A stretch of 64,000 nucleotides of DNA from SCUD01 sp036824505 (GTDB lineage: Bacteria; Pseudomonadota; Gammaproteobacteria; Steroidobacterales; Steroidobacteraceae): contig DAITAA010000002.1 in NCBI GenBank assembly GCA_036824505.1, positions 62,001 to 126,000 on the forward strand, in the 5' to 3' direction. Both the position numbers and the translations under genes were made by a program. Shown here in pieces: positions 25,764 through 34,971 of this stretch; positions within the stretch are counted from its first letter, which is position 1, and every line of letters begins with the position of its first letter. The notes beneath the pieces were generated by a model that saw nothing but the letters and a program-made list of their open reading frames with translations, searched no databases and was not told the DNA's origin.

Positions 25764-26848
25764 CGGCTCCAGTCATGATCATGGCGGGTGGCACCGGCGG
25801 GCATGTGTTTCCGGCGCTCGCGGTTGCCGGAATCCTGCGCCAGCGACGGCGCGAGGTCGTGTGGCTGGGCACGCGACGCGGCATCGAAGCGCGGCTGGTG
25901 CCCGCGGCAGGCTATCCGGTGGAATGGATTGAAGTCGAGGGCTTGCGCGGCCGTGGCATTGCCGGCTGGCTGACCGCGCCCTGGTCGCTGGTGCGCGCAC
26001 TGTGGCAGGCGAGGGTAGCCCTGCGCAGGCGGAGACCCGGCGTCGTGCTTGGTTGCGGCGGCTTCGCCTCCGGGCCAGGCGGTATCGCTGCCTGGCTGGC
26101 CGGGACACCGCTCGTGATCCATGAACAGAATGCGATCGTCGGCATGACCAATCGCTGGCTCGCACGCTTCGCCGCGCGGGTCGCCGAAGGATTCCCCGGC
26201 AGTTTTGCCCGGCGCTACCAGGCGGTGCATGTCGGCAATCCGATTCGCCCGGAAATCGCCGCACTGCCGCCGCCGCGCGAACGCTTTGTAGGACGCGACG
26301 GTCCGCTGCAGCTCTTCGTGTTCGGCGGCAGCCAGGGCGCGGCGGCGCTGAATCGCCTGCTGCCCGAGGCGGTAGCAAAGCTGCCCGCTGCGCTGCGGCC
26401 GCGCGTGTTGCACCAGAGCGGCGCGCGCGACTGCGAGGCGACCAGCGAGAGCTATCGCAGCCTCGGTATCCCGGCTGACGTGCGCGCTTTCATCGACGAC
26501 ATGGCCGGTGCCTACGCATCGGCTGATCTCGTTGTCTCGCGTGCCGGTGCTCTCACCGTCGCAGAACTGGCGGCTTCCGGCGTCGCGGCAATACTGGTGC
26601 CATTCCCGGCCGCGGTTGACGATCACCAGGCCAGGAACGCGGACTGGCTCGTTCGGGCGGGCGCAGCATGCATGATCGCCGAGCGCGGCCTGACCTCCGC
26701 GCAACTCGCGTCGGAACTTTCGGCGCTGCTGTCATCGGGCCGCTCCGGACTTCTGGCGATGGCCGAAGCGGCGCGCTCGGTTGCAATCACCGATGCCGCG
26801 GAACGCGTGGCTGCGCTCTGCCTCGAAGTCGAGAAGGCGCACCCATGA
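25760..26848 (+). CDS. murG: MurG, lipid II synthase (GlcNAc transferase)
   Basis: A 362-residue GT28 glycosyltransferase. The N-terminal glycine-rich loop GGTGGHVFPALAVAG and a second loop FGGSQGAAALNRLLPEA bracket the lipid I site. The C-domain shows VSRAGALTVAELAASG, the UDP-GlcNAc-binding helix. It is a peripheral inner-membrane enzyme converting lipid I to lipid II. It overlaps ftsW and murC by 4 bp each. Confidence 0.97.
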   Translation: MTAPVMIMAGGTGGHVFPALAVAGILRQRRREVVWLGTRRGIEARLVPAAGYPVEWIEVEGLRGRGIAGWLTAPWSLVRALWQARVALRRRRPGVVLGCGGFASGPGGIAAWLAGTPLVIHEQNAIVGMTNRWLARFAARVAEGFPGSFARRYQAVHVGNPIRPEIAALPPPRERFVGRDGPLQLFVFGGSQGAAALNRLLPEAVAKLPAALRPRVLHQSGARDCEATSESYRSLGIPADVRAFIDDMAGAYASADLVVSRAGALTVAELAASGVAAILVPFPAAVDDHQARNADWLVRAGAACMIAERGLTSAQLASELSALLSSGRSGLLAMAEAARSVAITDAAERVAALCLEVEKAHP

Positions 26849-28254
26849 TCGACCGGATGCGCCGCATCAGCCACATCCACCTGATCGGCATCGGTGGCGC
26901 CGGCATGGGCGGCATCGCCGAAGTGCTGGTCAATCTGGGATATCAGGTGCAGGGCTCCGACCTGCGCGCCAATGCGGTCACTGCGCGCCTGCAGAAGATG
27001 GGCGTGCGCATTTTCATCGGCCATGCTGCAGGACAGGTTGCCGGCGCCGATGTCGTGGTCGTCTCGACCGCGATAGGAGCCTCGAATCCGGAACTGCTGG
27101 CGGCGCACGAGGCACGCGTTCCGGTTGTCCCGCGCGCGGAGATGCTGGCGGAGCTGATGCGCTTCCGGCAGGGCATCGCAGTCGCCGGCACCCACGGCAA
27201 GACCACGACGACCAGCCTGGTCGCGAGCGTGCTCGCCGAAGGCGGGCTGGACCCCACCTTCGTGATCGGCGGGCAGCTCAAGAGTGCCGGCAGCAATGCG
27301 CGCCTCGGCACGGGCCGCTACCTGGTCGCCGAAGCCGATGAGAGCGACGCCTCGTTCCTGCATCTGCAGCCGATGATCGCGATCGTCACAAACGTCGACA
27401 ACGATCACCTGATCACGCACGGCGGAGATTTTGAGAGGCTGCGGCAGAGTTTTGTCGAGTTCCTGCACAACCTGCCGTTCTACGGGCTCGCGGTGCTCTG
27501 CTGCGACGACGCCGAACTTCGCGGCCTGCTGCCGCAGGTTGCCCGGCCGATGATCCGCTACGGGCTCGGCGCGGACGCCGATCTGCGCGCCGTGCGGCTC
27601 GAACGCCTCGGCGCGCGCACCCGCTTTGAGGTGCTGCGCGAAGGACGCGCGCCGCTTCCCGTCACGCTGAATCTGGCGGGCCTGCACAACGTGCGCAATG
27701 CGCTCGCGGCGATTGCGGTCGCAACAGAGCTCGAAGTCGCGGACCCGTCGATCCAGCGCGCGCTCGAAACCTTCGAGGGAATCGGCCGCCGTCTCGAGAC
27801 CGTCGGTGACGTGCAGACAGCCTCGGGACGCGTGACGATTGTGGATGATTACGGCCATCACCCGACCGAAATCGAAGCGACGCTCGACGCAGCACGCCAG
27901 GCCTGGCCCGGCCGCAGACTGGTGCTGGCCTTCCAGCCGCATCGTTACACGCGCACGCATGACCTGATCGATGACTTCGGCCGCGTGTTGTCCGCTGCCG
28001 ATGCGCTGGTCGTCACCGAAGTCTATGCGGCAGGCGAAGAGCCCATCCCGAATGCCGACGGGCGCGCAATCTGTCGCGCCGTGCGTGGCCGCGGCCAGAT
28101 CGAGCCGGTGTTCGTCGAGGAAGTCGGCGAGCTCGGGGGCACGCTGGCCGGGCTCATCAGGGACGGCGACGTCATTCTGACGATGGGCGCCGGCAGTATC
28201 GGCGGCGTCGCTCACGAACTGCCGGCGCGTCTCGCCGCGGGGTTGCGGTCATGA
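26845..28254 (+). CDS. murC: MurC, UDP-N-acetylmuramate:L-alanine ligase
   Basis: A 469-residue Mur ligase. The N-terminal loop is HLIGIGGAGMGGIAEVL, the ATP loop VAGTHGKTTTTSLVA, and the C-terminal domain holds VDDYGHHPTEI and FQPHRYTRT. It adds L-alanine to UDP-MurNAc, the first peptide-stem residue. The start at 26845 (MIDRMRRISHIHLIG) overlaps the murG stop. The stop overlaps murB. Confidence 0.97.
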   Translation: MIDRMRRISHIHLIGIGGAGMGGIAEVLVNLGYQVQGSDLRANAVTARLQKMGVRIFIGHAAGQVAGADVVVVSTAIGASNPELLAAHEARVPVVPRAEMLAELMRFRQGIAVAGTHGKTTTTSLVASVLAEGGLDPTFVIGGQLKSAGSNARLGTGRYLVAEADESDASFLHLQPMIAIVTNVDNDHLITHGGDFERLRQSFVEFLHNLPFYGLAVLCCDDAELRGLLPQVARPMIRYGLGADADLRAVRLERLGARTRFEVLREGRAPLPVTLNLAGLHNVRNALAAIAVATELEVADPSIQRALETFEGIGRRLETVGDVQTASGRVTIVDDYGHHPTEIEATLDAARQAWPGRRLVLAFQPHRYTRTHDLIDDFGRVLSAADALVVTEVYAAGEEPIPNADGRAICRAVRGRGQIEPVFVEEVGELGGTLAGLIRDGDVILTMGAGSIGGVAHELPARLAAGLRS

Positions 28255-29150
28255 CGCAATTCGCGCTGCCCGCGGGATTCGAGGCACGCGTGCTGCGCGA
28301 CGAGCCGATGTCGCGGCACACGTCCTGGCACGTCGGCGGTCCCGCGGATGTCTGGTTCGCACCCAGGGACTCCGAAGAACTGTCCGGATTCCTGCGCCAG
28401 CTGCCACCCGAAGTGCCGGTGACCTGGGTCGGTCTCGGCAGCAATCTGCTGGTCCGGGACGGCGGCATCCGCGGCGTCGTGATCTCGGTGCACGGCATGC
28501 TGAATGGACTCGAACGCGTCGGTGATCTGATGGTTCGCGCCGAGGCCGGTGTCGCCTGCGCGCGGCTCGGGCGGCAATGCGCGAAGTGGCATCTCGGGCC
28601 CGCGGATTTCTTCGCAGGCATACCGGGCACGGTTGGCGGCGCGCTAGCGATGAATGCCGGGGCGTGGGGTGCCGAAACGTGGTCATTCGTGGCGGAGGTC
28701 GAGACCATCGACCGCCGGGGCGCGCGGCACAGGCGCACGGCCTCGGAGTACCGCTACGGCTATCGCAGCGTGACACCGCCGGCCGCGGGCGAGTGGTACC
28801 TCGCCGCGACCTTCCGATTCGAGCCGCGCCCGGAGGCCAGCACCGAATCGATCCGCAAGTTGCTCGAGCGGCGCCACGCGGTACAGCCTATCGGGGAATG
28901 GAGCTGCGGCTCGGTGTTTACGAATCCGGCCGGCGGACATGCTGCGCAGCTGATCGAGTCGGCCGGTCTCAAGGGTCATCGCATCGGCGGCGCCGCAGTG
29001 TCGAAGAAGCACGCCAACTTCATCATCAATGAGGGGCAGGCAACCGCAGCGGATCTCGAGGCACTGGTCCAGCACGTGCAGGAAACGGTGCAACGAGTGC
29101 ACGGGATTCGACTGACGCCGGAAGTGCGCATGATCGGGGAGACCGCATGA
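28251..29150 (+). CDS. murB: MurB, UDP-N-acetylenolpyruvoylglucosamine reductase
   Basis: A 299-residue FAD enzyme. RHTSWHVGGPADVWF binds FAD, GIPGTVGGALAMNAGAWG is the signature loop and GSVFTNPAGG contains the catalytic-serine region. It lacks the long insert of E. coli MurB, so it is the shorter type II form. It reduces the enolpyruvyl product of MurA to UDP-MurNAc. Its position between murC and ddl is conserved, with ATGA overlaps on both sides. Confidence 0.96.
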   Translation: MTQFALPAGFEARVLRDEPMSRHTSWHVGGPADVWFAPRDSEELSGFLRQLPPEVPVTWVGLGSNLLVRDGGIRGVVISVHGMLNGLERVGDLMVRAEAGVACARLGRQCAKWHLGPADFFAGIPGTVGGALAMNAGAWGAETWSFVAEVETIDRRGARHRRTASEYRYGYRSVTPPAAGEWYLAATFRFEPRPEASTESIRKLLERRHAVQPIGEWSCGSVFTNPAGGHAAQLIESAGLKGHRIGGAAVSKKHANFIINEGQATAADLEALVQHVQETVQRVHGIRLTPEVRMIGETA

Positions 29151-30115
29151 GCCGCCTGCGCGCCACCGGTGCCGAGTTCCGCCGGATAACCGATGCGCTG
29201 GAGTTCGGGCAGGTCGCCGTGCTGATGGGTGGTCTTTCGGCCGAACGCGAGATCTCGCTGCTGACCGGCGGCGCCGTGCTGCAGGCACTGAAGGCGCGAG
29301 GCGTGAATGCGATCGGCTTCGATCCCGCGGAGCGCCCGCTGACGGATCTCGTGGACGCCGGCATCGAGCGCGTCTGGATCGCACTGCATGGACCTGGCGG
29401 CGAGGACGGAGCCGTGCAGGGCGCACTTGAATGGCTGGGCGTGCCGTACACGGGTTCGGGCGTGCTCGGTTCCGCGGTCGGCATGGACAAGCTGCGTACC
29501 AAGCGCCTGGCACAGGCCGTCGGTGTCGCGACGCCGCCGTGGAAAATACTGCAAGGCGCACCGGATTTTCCGCGCGCGCTCGAAGAGCTCGGCCTGCCGA
29601 TGGCGGTGAAGCCCGCGAGTCAGGGCTCCAGTGTCGGCATGAGCCGCGTCGAGACGGCCGCCGAGCTGCCGACCGCCTGGCGCACGGCGGCTGCGCTCGA
29701 TCCGGTCGTCATTGCGGAGCGCTGGATCACGGGGCGCGAATTCACCGTCGGAATACTGCAGGGCGAGGCGCTGCCGGCCATCCGCATCGAGACGCCGCGC
29801 AGCTTCTACGACTACCAGGCGAAGTACTTCGCCGACGACACGCGGTATCTCATTCCCTGCGGCCTGCCGGCCGCGGACGAGGCGGCGATGCAGGCGGCGG
29901 CGCTCGCGACATTCGCGGCAACCGCTGCCTCCGGCTGGGGACGAGTGGATTTCGTGATGGGAATGGATGGCACTCCATTGCTGCTGGAGATCAACACCGT
30001 GCCCGGCATGACCGGCCACAGCCTGGTGCCGATGGCGGCTGCCGCAGCGGGCATCGACTTCAACGAACTCGCGTGGCGGATCCTCGAGACCAGCTTCGCG
30101 CGCGAAAGGACCTGA
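29147..30115 (+). CDS. ddl: D-alanine:D-alanine ligase
   Basis: A 322-residue ATP-grasp enzyme. The N-terminal VAVLMGGLSAEREISLLTGG is typical of DdlB. The ATP-grasp core has LPMAVKPASQGSSVGMSRV and the Mg-site DFVMGMDGTPLLLEINTVPGMT. It makes the dipeptide that MurF attaches. The first 20 residues (MSRLRATGAEFRRITDALEF) precede the conserved start, giving a slightly longer N-terminus than DdlB. ftsQ follows after 6 bp. Confidence 0.96.
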   Translation: MSRLRATGAEFRRITDALEFGQVAVLMGGLSAEREISLLTGGAVLQALKARGVNAIGFDPAERPLTDLVDAGIERVWIALHGPGGEDGAVQGALEWLGVPYTGSGVLGSAVGMDKLRTKRLAQAVGVATPPWKILQGAPDFPRALEELGLPMAVKPASQGSSVGMSRVETAAELPTAWRTAAALDPVVIAERWITGREFTVGILQGEALPAIRIETPRSFYDYQAKYFADDTRYLIPCGLPAADEAAMQAAALATFAATAASGWGRVDFVMGMDGTPLLLEINTVPGMTGHSLVPMAAAAAGIDFNELAWRILETSFARERT

Positions 30116-30121
30116 ACGAGC

Positions 30122-30937
30122 ATGGGACTGATACGCAAGCGCAATCGCCACAAGGCCGCGGGCCGGCGTTTCAAGCTGCCGGAGCTCGAGTGGTCGCGCG
30201 CCGCGCGCCCGGCTGGCGCGCTGCTTGCGCTCGCCCTGCTTGCGACGCTGCTTGCGATGGGTCTGGACAAGCCGGTTCGCAGCATCGTCATCGACGGCCC
30301 GTTCCAGCGCGTCTCCGCGGTTGAAGTGGAACAGGCGGCGCGTGGCGTGCTGAAGGGCGGCTTTGTCAGCGCAAATCTCGACAAACTGCGCAGCGCCGTG
30401 GAAGCGCTGGCCTGGGTCGACCGGGCCCGCGTGCAGCGGCTGTGGCCGGACCGCATCCAGGTGGAAATCGTCGAGCAGCAGGCGGCCGCGCGCTGGGGCG
30501 AGGACGGCCTGTTGAACACGCGCGGCGAGCTGTTCGCAAATGGCGTGCGCCATGTGCCGCCGGAACTGCCGCGACTCGACGGCCCGGAAGGCAGCGAGTG
30601 GCAGGTTGCGCAACGCTACATGGCCATCCAGGAACGATTGGTCGAACAGGGCCTGCGGGTTTCCGCGCTGCGTCTTGATGCGCGCGGCGCCTGGGAGCTG
30701 GGGCTGTCGAACGGCGTGACCGTGCGTCTGGGGCGTCGCCAGGTCGACGAGCGAATGGACCGCCTGGTGCAGGTCGCCGCCCGGGTGATCGCCGGGCGTG
30801 CGGCGGAAATCGCCTACGTCGACATGCGCTACTCGAACGGGTTTTCGATCGGCTGGCGGCGCGACGCCAAGGCAACGCGCGCCAGGGCTGCGGCGCTGGC
30901 CAATCACAAAGCCGGAGATGCAAAGACCGATGGCTAA
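30122..30937 (+). CDS. ftsQ: FtsQ, cell division protein
   Basis: A 271-residue bitopic protein with a basic cytoplasmic N-terminus and one transmembrane helix near residues 33-50. A POTRA domain (VRSIVIDGPFQRVSAVEVEQAARGV) and a beta domain for FtsL/FtsB binding (FtsQ_DivIB) follow. The WPDRIQVEIVEQQAAARWGEDGLLN stretch is typical. It overlaps ftsA by 8 bp. It scaffolds the FtsQLB divisome complex. Confidence 0.95.
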   Translation: MGLIRKRNRHKAAGRRFKLPELEWSRAARPAGALLALALLATLLAMGLDKPVRSIVIDGPFQRVSAVEVEQAARGVLKGGFVSANLDKLRSAVEALAWVDRARVQRLWPDRIQVEIVEQQAAARWGEDGLLNTRGELFANGVRHVPPELPRLDGPEGSEWQVAQRYMAIQERLVEQGLRVSALRLDARGAWELGLSNGVTVRLGRRQVDERMDRLVQVAARVIAGRAAEIAYVDMRYSNGFSIGWRRDAKATRARAAALANHKAGDAKTDG

Positions 30938-32162
30938 GCGTTCCGACCGCAATCTGGTCATCGGGCTCGACATCGGCACGTCGAAAGTCGTCGCGATGGT
31001 CGGCGAGATGCACGCCGACGGCAGCCTTGAAGTGATCGGGCTCGGCTCGCATCCGTCGCGCGGGCTCAAGAAGGGCGTGGTCGTCAATATTGACTCGACC
31101 GTGCAGTCGATCCAGCGCGCGGTCGAGGAAGCCGAATTGATGGCGGGTGTCGAAATCCGCTCGGTTTTCACCGGTATCGCCGGCAGCCACGTCAGGAGCC
31201 TCAATTCGCACGGCATCGTCGCGATAAAGGACAAGGAAGTCGTGGCCGGAGATGTCTCGCGGGTCATGGACGCCGCGCAGGCAGTGCCGATTCCGGCCGA
31301 CCAGAAAATCCTTCATGTGTTGCCGCAGGAATTCATCATCGACGGGCAGGAAGGCATCCGCGAGCCCATTGGCATGGCGGGCGTTCGCCTCGAGGCGCGC
31401 GTGCACATCGTGACCGGCGCGGAGAGCGCGGCACAGAACATCGTCAAGTGCGTGCAGCGCTGCGGGCTCGAGGTCGAGGACATTGTGCTCGAGCAGCTCG
31501 CCTCGTCATTCGCCGTGTTGACCGACGACGAGAAGGACCTCGGCGTATGCATCGTCGATGTCGGCGGCGGCACGACCGATATCGCCGTGTTTTCGGGCGG
31601 CGCGATCCGTCACACAGCAGTCATCCCGGTGGCGGGGGACCAGGTGACCAACGACATCGCGGTGTCAATGCGCACACCGACGCCTTACGCGGAGGAGATC
31701 AAGATCCGCTACGCCTGCGCGCTGTCGCAACTCGCGAATCCGGACGAGACGATCGAAGTTCCAAGCGTCGGCGACCGGCCGCCGCGCCGGCTCGCGCGCC
31801 AGACGCTCGCGGAGATCGTCGAGCCTCGCTACGAGGAGCTGTTCACGCTGATCCGCGACGAGTTGCGGCGTTCCGGATTCGAGGAAGCGATCGCGGCCGG
31901 CGTGGTGCTGACCGGCGGCAGCGCAAAGATGGAAGGAGCGGTCGAGCTGGCCGAAGAGATCTTCCACATGCCGGTGCGGCTCGGCATCCCGCAGGGCGTG
32001 ACCGGCCTCGGCGACGTCGTGCGCAATCCGATCCACGCCACTGGCGTGGGTCTCCTGCTTTACGGCCGGGCGAATCTCGGCCAGCCGACGCCGAAGCTTG
32101 TCGGCGAAGGCGTCAAGTCGGTAGTTGAGCGGATGAAATCGTGGTTCCAAGGATATTTCTAG
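30930..32162 (+). CDS. ftsA: FtsA, actin-like membrane tether of the Z ring
   Basis: A 410-residue actin-fold ATPase. Phosphate-binding loop 1 is GLDIGTSKVVAMVGE and phosphate 2 is CIVDVGGGTTDIAVFSGG. The C-terminal amphipathic helix VVERMKSWFQGYF anchors it to the membrane. The SHS2 (1C) domain lies at about residues 85-165. I chose the ATG at 30930 (MAKRSDRNLVIGL). ftsZ follows after 13 bp behind GGAGGAG. Confidence 0.97.
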   Translation: MAKRSDRNLVIGLDIGTSKVVAMVGEMHADGSLEVIGLGSHPSRGLKKGVVVNIDSTVQSIQRAVEEAELMAGVEIRSVFTGIAGSHVRSLNSHGIVAIKDKEVVAGDVSRVMDAAQAVPIPADQKILHVLPQEFIIDGQEGIREPIGMAGVRLEARVHIVTGAESAAQNIVKCVQRCGLEVEDIVLEQLASSFAVLTDDEKDLGVCIVDVGGGTTDIAVFSGGAIRHTAVIPVAGDQVTNDIAVSMRTPTPYAEEIKIRYACALSQLANPDETIEVPSVGDRPPRRLARQTLAEIVEPRYEELFTLIRDELRRSGFEEAIAAGVVLTGGSAKMEGAVELAEEIFHMPVRLGIPQGVTGLGDVVRNPIHATGVGLLLYGRANLGQPTPKLVGEGVKSVVERMKSWFQGYF

Positions 32163-32175
32163 CGGAGGAGCGGAC

Positions 32176-33372
32176 ATGTTTGAATTGATGGATTCATTCA
32201 GCCAGACGGCTGTAATAAAGGTGATCGGCGTCGGCGGTGGCGGCGGTAACGCCGTCGCGCACATGGCGAAGAGCGGCATTGAGGGTGCCGAGTTCATCTG
32301 CGTGAATACGGATGCGCAGGCGCTGAAGCACTCGCAGGTCAAGATGGCGCTGCAGATCGGCTGCAACATCACCAAGGGGCTCGGCGCCGGCGCCAACCCG
32401 GAGGTCGGCCGGCAGGCGGCGATGGAGGATCGTGACCGGATCATCGAGCTGATCGAAGGCTGCGACATGCTGTTCATCACGGCCGGCATGGGCGGTGGCA
32501 CCGGCACCGGTGCGGCACCGGTCGTCGCGCAGGTTGCCCGCGAGCTCGGCATCCTGACGGTCGCCGTCGTGACCAAGCCATTCACGATGGAGGGCAGCAA
32601 GCGCCAGTCGATCGCGGACAACGGCATCGCCGAGCTGTCGCGGCACGTCGATTCGTTGATCACGATCCCGAATCAGAAGCTGCTGTCGGTGCTGGGTGGC
32701 TCGACGACCCTGCTCGAGGCATTCAAGCGCGCCAACGAGGTGCTGCAGGGTGCGGTTCAGGGCATCGCCGAATTGATCACACGGCCGGGCCTGATCAATG
32801 TCGACTTTGCCGATGTGCGTACCGTGATGTCCGAAACCGGGCTTGCGATGATGGGTTCCGGGGTCGGCACCGGTGAAAATCGCGCGCGTGCGGCCGCCGA
32901 GATGGCCATATCGAGCCCGCTGCTCGAGGACATCAATCTGGCGGGTGCACACGGCATCCTCGTCAATGTCACCGCAGGTCTCGACCTGTCGATCGGCGAG
33001 TTCGAGGAAGTGGGCAACACCGTCAAGCAGTTTGCTGCCGATGATGCGACCGTCGTGGTCGGCACAGTGATCGAGCCCGGGATGGAAGGCGAACTGCGAG
33101 TCACCGTGGTCGCGACCGGTCTCGGCCGCGTGCAGGCCAAGGGTGCAGCACCGGCCGCAGCGCCCGGCGCAACGGCAGCAACGGCGCGGCGCCCCGGCGA
33201 TGTGAAGCTGGTCAGCGGTCGTGGCAGATCGGCGCCACCCGACTACAGCCACCTCGACCGGCCGGCGATCCATCGCCAGACGCAGCGGGCGGTGGGTGAC
33301 GGGCTGCGGACCGACTTCACCTCTGAGGACGTGCTCGACATCCCGGCATTCCTGCGTCGCCAGGCCGACTGA
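32176..33372 (+). CDS. ftsZ: FtsZ, tubulin-like division GTPase
   Basis: A 398-residue FtsZ. The GTP-binding tubulin signature GMGGGTGTGA is at residues 104-113, and the N-terminal IKVIGVGGGGGNAV loop is present. The T7 catalytic region is NVDFADVRTVM. An alanine/proline-rich linker ends in the conserved C-terminal peptide DIPAFLRRQ that binds FtsA, ZipA and ZapD. zapD is encoded near 45 kb in this window. A strong Shine-Dalgarno (GGAGGAG) supports high expression. Confidence 0.98.
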   Translation: MFELMDSFSQTAVIKVIGVGGGGGNAVAHMAKSGIEGAEFICVNTDAQALKHSQVKMALQIGCNITKGLGAGANPEVGRQAAMEDRDRIIELIEGCDMLFITAGMGGGTGTGAAPVVAQVARELGILTVAVVTKPFTMEGSKRQSIADNGIAELSRHVDSLITIPNQKLLSVLGGSTTLLEAFKRANEVLQGAVQGIAELITRPGLINVDFADVRTVMSETGLAMMGSGVGTGENRARAAAEMAISSPLLEDINLAGAHGILVNVTAGLDLSIGEFEEVGNTVKQFAADDATVVVGTVIEPGMEGELRVTVVATGLGRVQAKGAAPAAAPGATAATARRPGDVKLVSGRGRSAPPDYSHLDRPAIHRQTQRAVGDGLRTDFTSEDVLDIPAFLRRQAD

Positions 33373-33515
33373 TGCCGTAGTGGTGCGATCAGGCGAAGGA
33401 CGAGGCCTGCGGGCCGCGCGCATGCGGTTGCGGGCGCGCCGCTCGGCGACGGGCCGCCGCGCGGAGCGTGCTCGCGCTGCCGGCGACCCGCGTCCAGCGT
33501 CATGAATCCGGGACG

Positions 33516-33552
33516 ACAGCCGCCGGCTCATCTCCGCTGGCCGGCGGCCTGT
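33516..33552. terminator. GC-rich hairpin between ftsZ and lpxC
   Basis: GCCGCCGGC (33519-33527) pairs with GCCGGCGGC (33540-33548), and the stem extends to ACA/TGT with one bulge. There is no T-run. It may attenuate read-through from the dcw operon into lpxC or stabilise the ftsZ 3' end. The remaining 221-bp spacer holds no convincing gene. Confidence 0.35.
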
Positions 33553-33566
33553 CGAACCGGGTGGTG

Positions 33567-33575
33567 TGCTAGATT
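33567..33575 (+). promoter_or_regulatory. Candidate extended -10 promoter of lpxC
   Basis: TGCTAGATT reads as an extended -10 (TG-N-TAGATT) 19 bp before the lpxC ATG. Transcription would begin near 33582, leaving a short leader that still contains AAAGGTGAG as ribosome-binding site. No -35 of note is visible. Confidence 0.3.
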
Positions 33576-33593
33576 TCAGTCCAAAGGTGAGTA

Positions 33594-34508
33594 ATGGCTC
33601 TGCAACGGACCTTACGTAATTCGATACGCGCGAGCGGCATCGGGCTGCACACTGGCCGAAAGGTCCTGATGGTGCTCCGCCCGGCGCCGCCGAACACTGG
33701 CATCGTGTTCCGGCGCGTTGACCTCGATCCGCCCGTTGATATTCCGGCGCGCGCGACCAACGTGACGGAGACCACGCTCGGCACAACGCTCGCGGCCGGC
33801 TCGGCGGGCGTATCGACCGTCGAGCATCTGCTATCGGCGCTCGCCGGGCTCGGCATTGACAACTGTTTCGTTGAACTGACCGCCGGCGAAGTGCCGATCA
33901 TGGACGGCAGCGCAGGTCCCTTCGTATTCCTGGTCCAGTCAGCCGGCATCGAGGACCAGAATGCAGCGAAGCGCTTCGTGCGCGTACGGCGTCGAGTGCA
34001 AGTCGAGGACGGCGACAAGTGGGCGCGTTTCGATCCGTACGAAGGTTTCCGCGTCAACTTCGAGATCGAATTCGACCACCCCGTGTTCCGCCGCCACTCG
34101 CAGCGTGCGACGATGGATTTTTCGACCACCACGTTCCTGCGCGAAGTCAGTCGCGCACGGACCTTCGGCTTCATGCGCGATCTCGAGTACCTGAGGGAGC
34201 GCAATCTCGCGCTCGGTGGAACCCTCGACAACGCCATCGTCCTGGACGACTACCGGATCCTGAATGAGGACGGATTGCGCTATGAAGACGAGTTCGTGCG
34301 CCACAAGATGCTGGACGCCATCGGTGATCTGTATCTGCTGGGGCACTCGCTGATCGGCGAGTTCACGGGGTACAAGTCGGGCCACGCACTGAACAATCAG
34401 TTGTTGCGCACGCTGTTGGCGGATGCCACGGCCTGGGAGGAAGTCACATTCCAGGATGCCGGTACGGCACCGATTTCCTACGCGGGCACGGCGAACGCGA
34501 CTGCCTGA
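33594..34508 (+). CDS. lpxC: LpxC, UDP-3-O-acyl-N-acetylglucosamine deacetylase
   Basis: A 304-residue zinc amidase. The first Zn ligand is the His of STVEHLLSALAGLGIDN, and the HKxxD motif RHKMLDAIGDLYLLGH supplies the other His and Asp ligands and the catalytic-region residues. It catalyses the committed step of lipid A synthesis. AAAGGTGAG precedes the ATG. The stop abuts the stop of the convergent dciA with no spacer. lpxC at the end of the dcw cluster is the gammaproteobacterial pattern. Confidence 0.98.
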   Translation: MALQRTLRNSIRASGIGLHTGRKVLMVLRPAPPNTGIVFRRVDLDPPVDIPARATNVTETTLGTTLAAGSAGVSTVEHLLSALAGLGIDNCFVELTAGEVPIMDGSAGPFVFLVQSAGIEDQNAAKRFVRVRRRVQVEDGDKWARFDPYEGFRVNFEIEFDHPVFRRHSQRATMDFSTTTFLREVSRARTFGFMRDLEYLRERNLALGGTLDNAIVLDDYRILNEDGLRYEDEFVRHKMLDAIGDLYLLGHSLIGEFTGYKSGHALNNQLLRTLLADATAWEEVTFQDAGTAPISYAGTANATA

Positions 34509-34814
34509 TCAGACGTGGTCCGAGCGCACCTTCACGAGCACGCGTTCGATCGGGATGCCAAGATCGGCGGCCAGAGCATCCTTGAATCGCGGCGCCTGGT
34601 AGCGCAGGCGCGTTCCCCAGGCGGCCGAGCGAACCAGAACGGTCAGCGTCGTGCCCTTCATCACGGCGCCCCAGACCGCCTCTGCGAGCTCGGGCGGAAG
34701 CTGCCGTTTCAGCGCAGAAAGGGTGCGGTCGGCCTCGTGGCCGCCCTCGCGCAGCCGTTGAAGCATTCCCTTGCCATGTGCCAGCAAGTCACTGACAGGG
34801 GTCAGTTTTTTCAT
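34509..34814 (-). CDS. dciA: DciA-like DUF721 protein (predicted DnaB helicase loader)
   Basis: A 101-residue DUF721 domain protein. The KH-like core WGAVMKGTTLTVLVRSAAWGTRLRYQ is the recognisable part of the family. DciA is the ancestral loader/operator of the replicative helicase DnaB in bacteria that lack DnaC. Position between lpxC and the M23-secA pair is the same as in Pseudomonas. The protein is short and mostly a single domain, so the call rests on that core plus context. Confidence 0.8.
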   Translation of the reverse strand: MKKLTPVSDLLAHGKGMLQRLREGGHEADRTLSALKRQLPPELAEAVWGAVMKGTTLTVLVRSAAWGTRLRYQAPRFKDALAADLGIPIERVLVKVRSDHV

Positions 34815-34971
34815 GGATGGTCGCGCCAGGTCACGGGCGGGCTACGAAAGTACTTGAGTTTCAAGGCTTTTTTTGGCAATTTGCGCCGCTTAAGGGAGCC
34901 CCGCAGGGGCCCTGGAACCGGCAATCTTGGCGCGGCCCGTCGGTGCAGCGCCAACGACATAGTAACCGCCG

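Noticed and set aside
26623..28215. Minus-strand open frame of 530 codons opposite murC
   Set aside because: It mirrors murC codons, has no start context and no family resemblance.
28976..31267. Long minus-strand open frame (763 codons) opposite ddl, ftsQ and ftsA
   Set aside because: It is antisense to three conserved genes and shows no recognisable domain. High-GC codon usage opens such shadow frames.
32194..33786. Minus-strand open frame of 530 codons opposite ftsZ
   Set aside because: It is antisense to ftsZ with no domain support.
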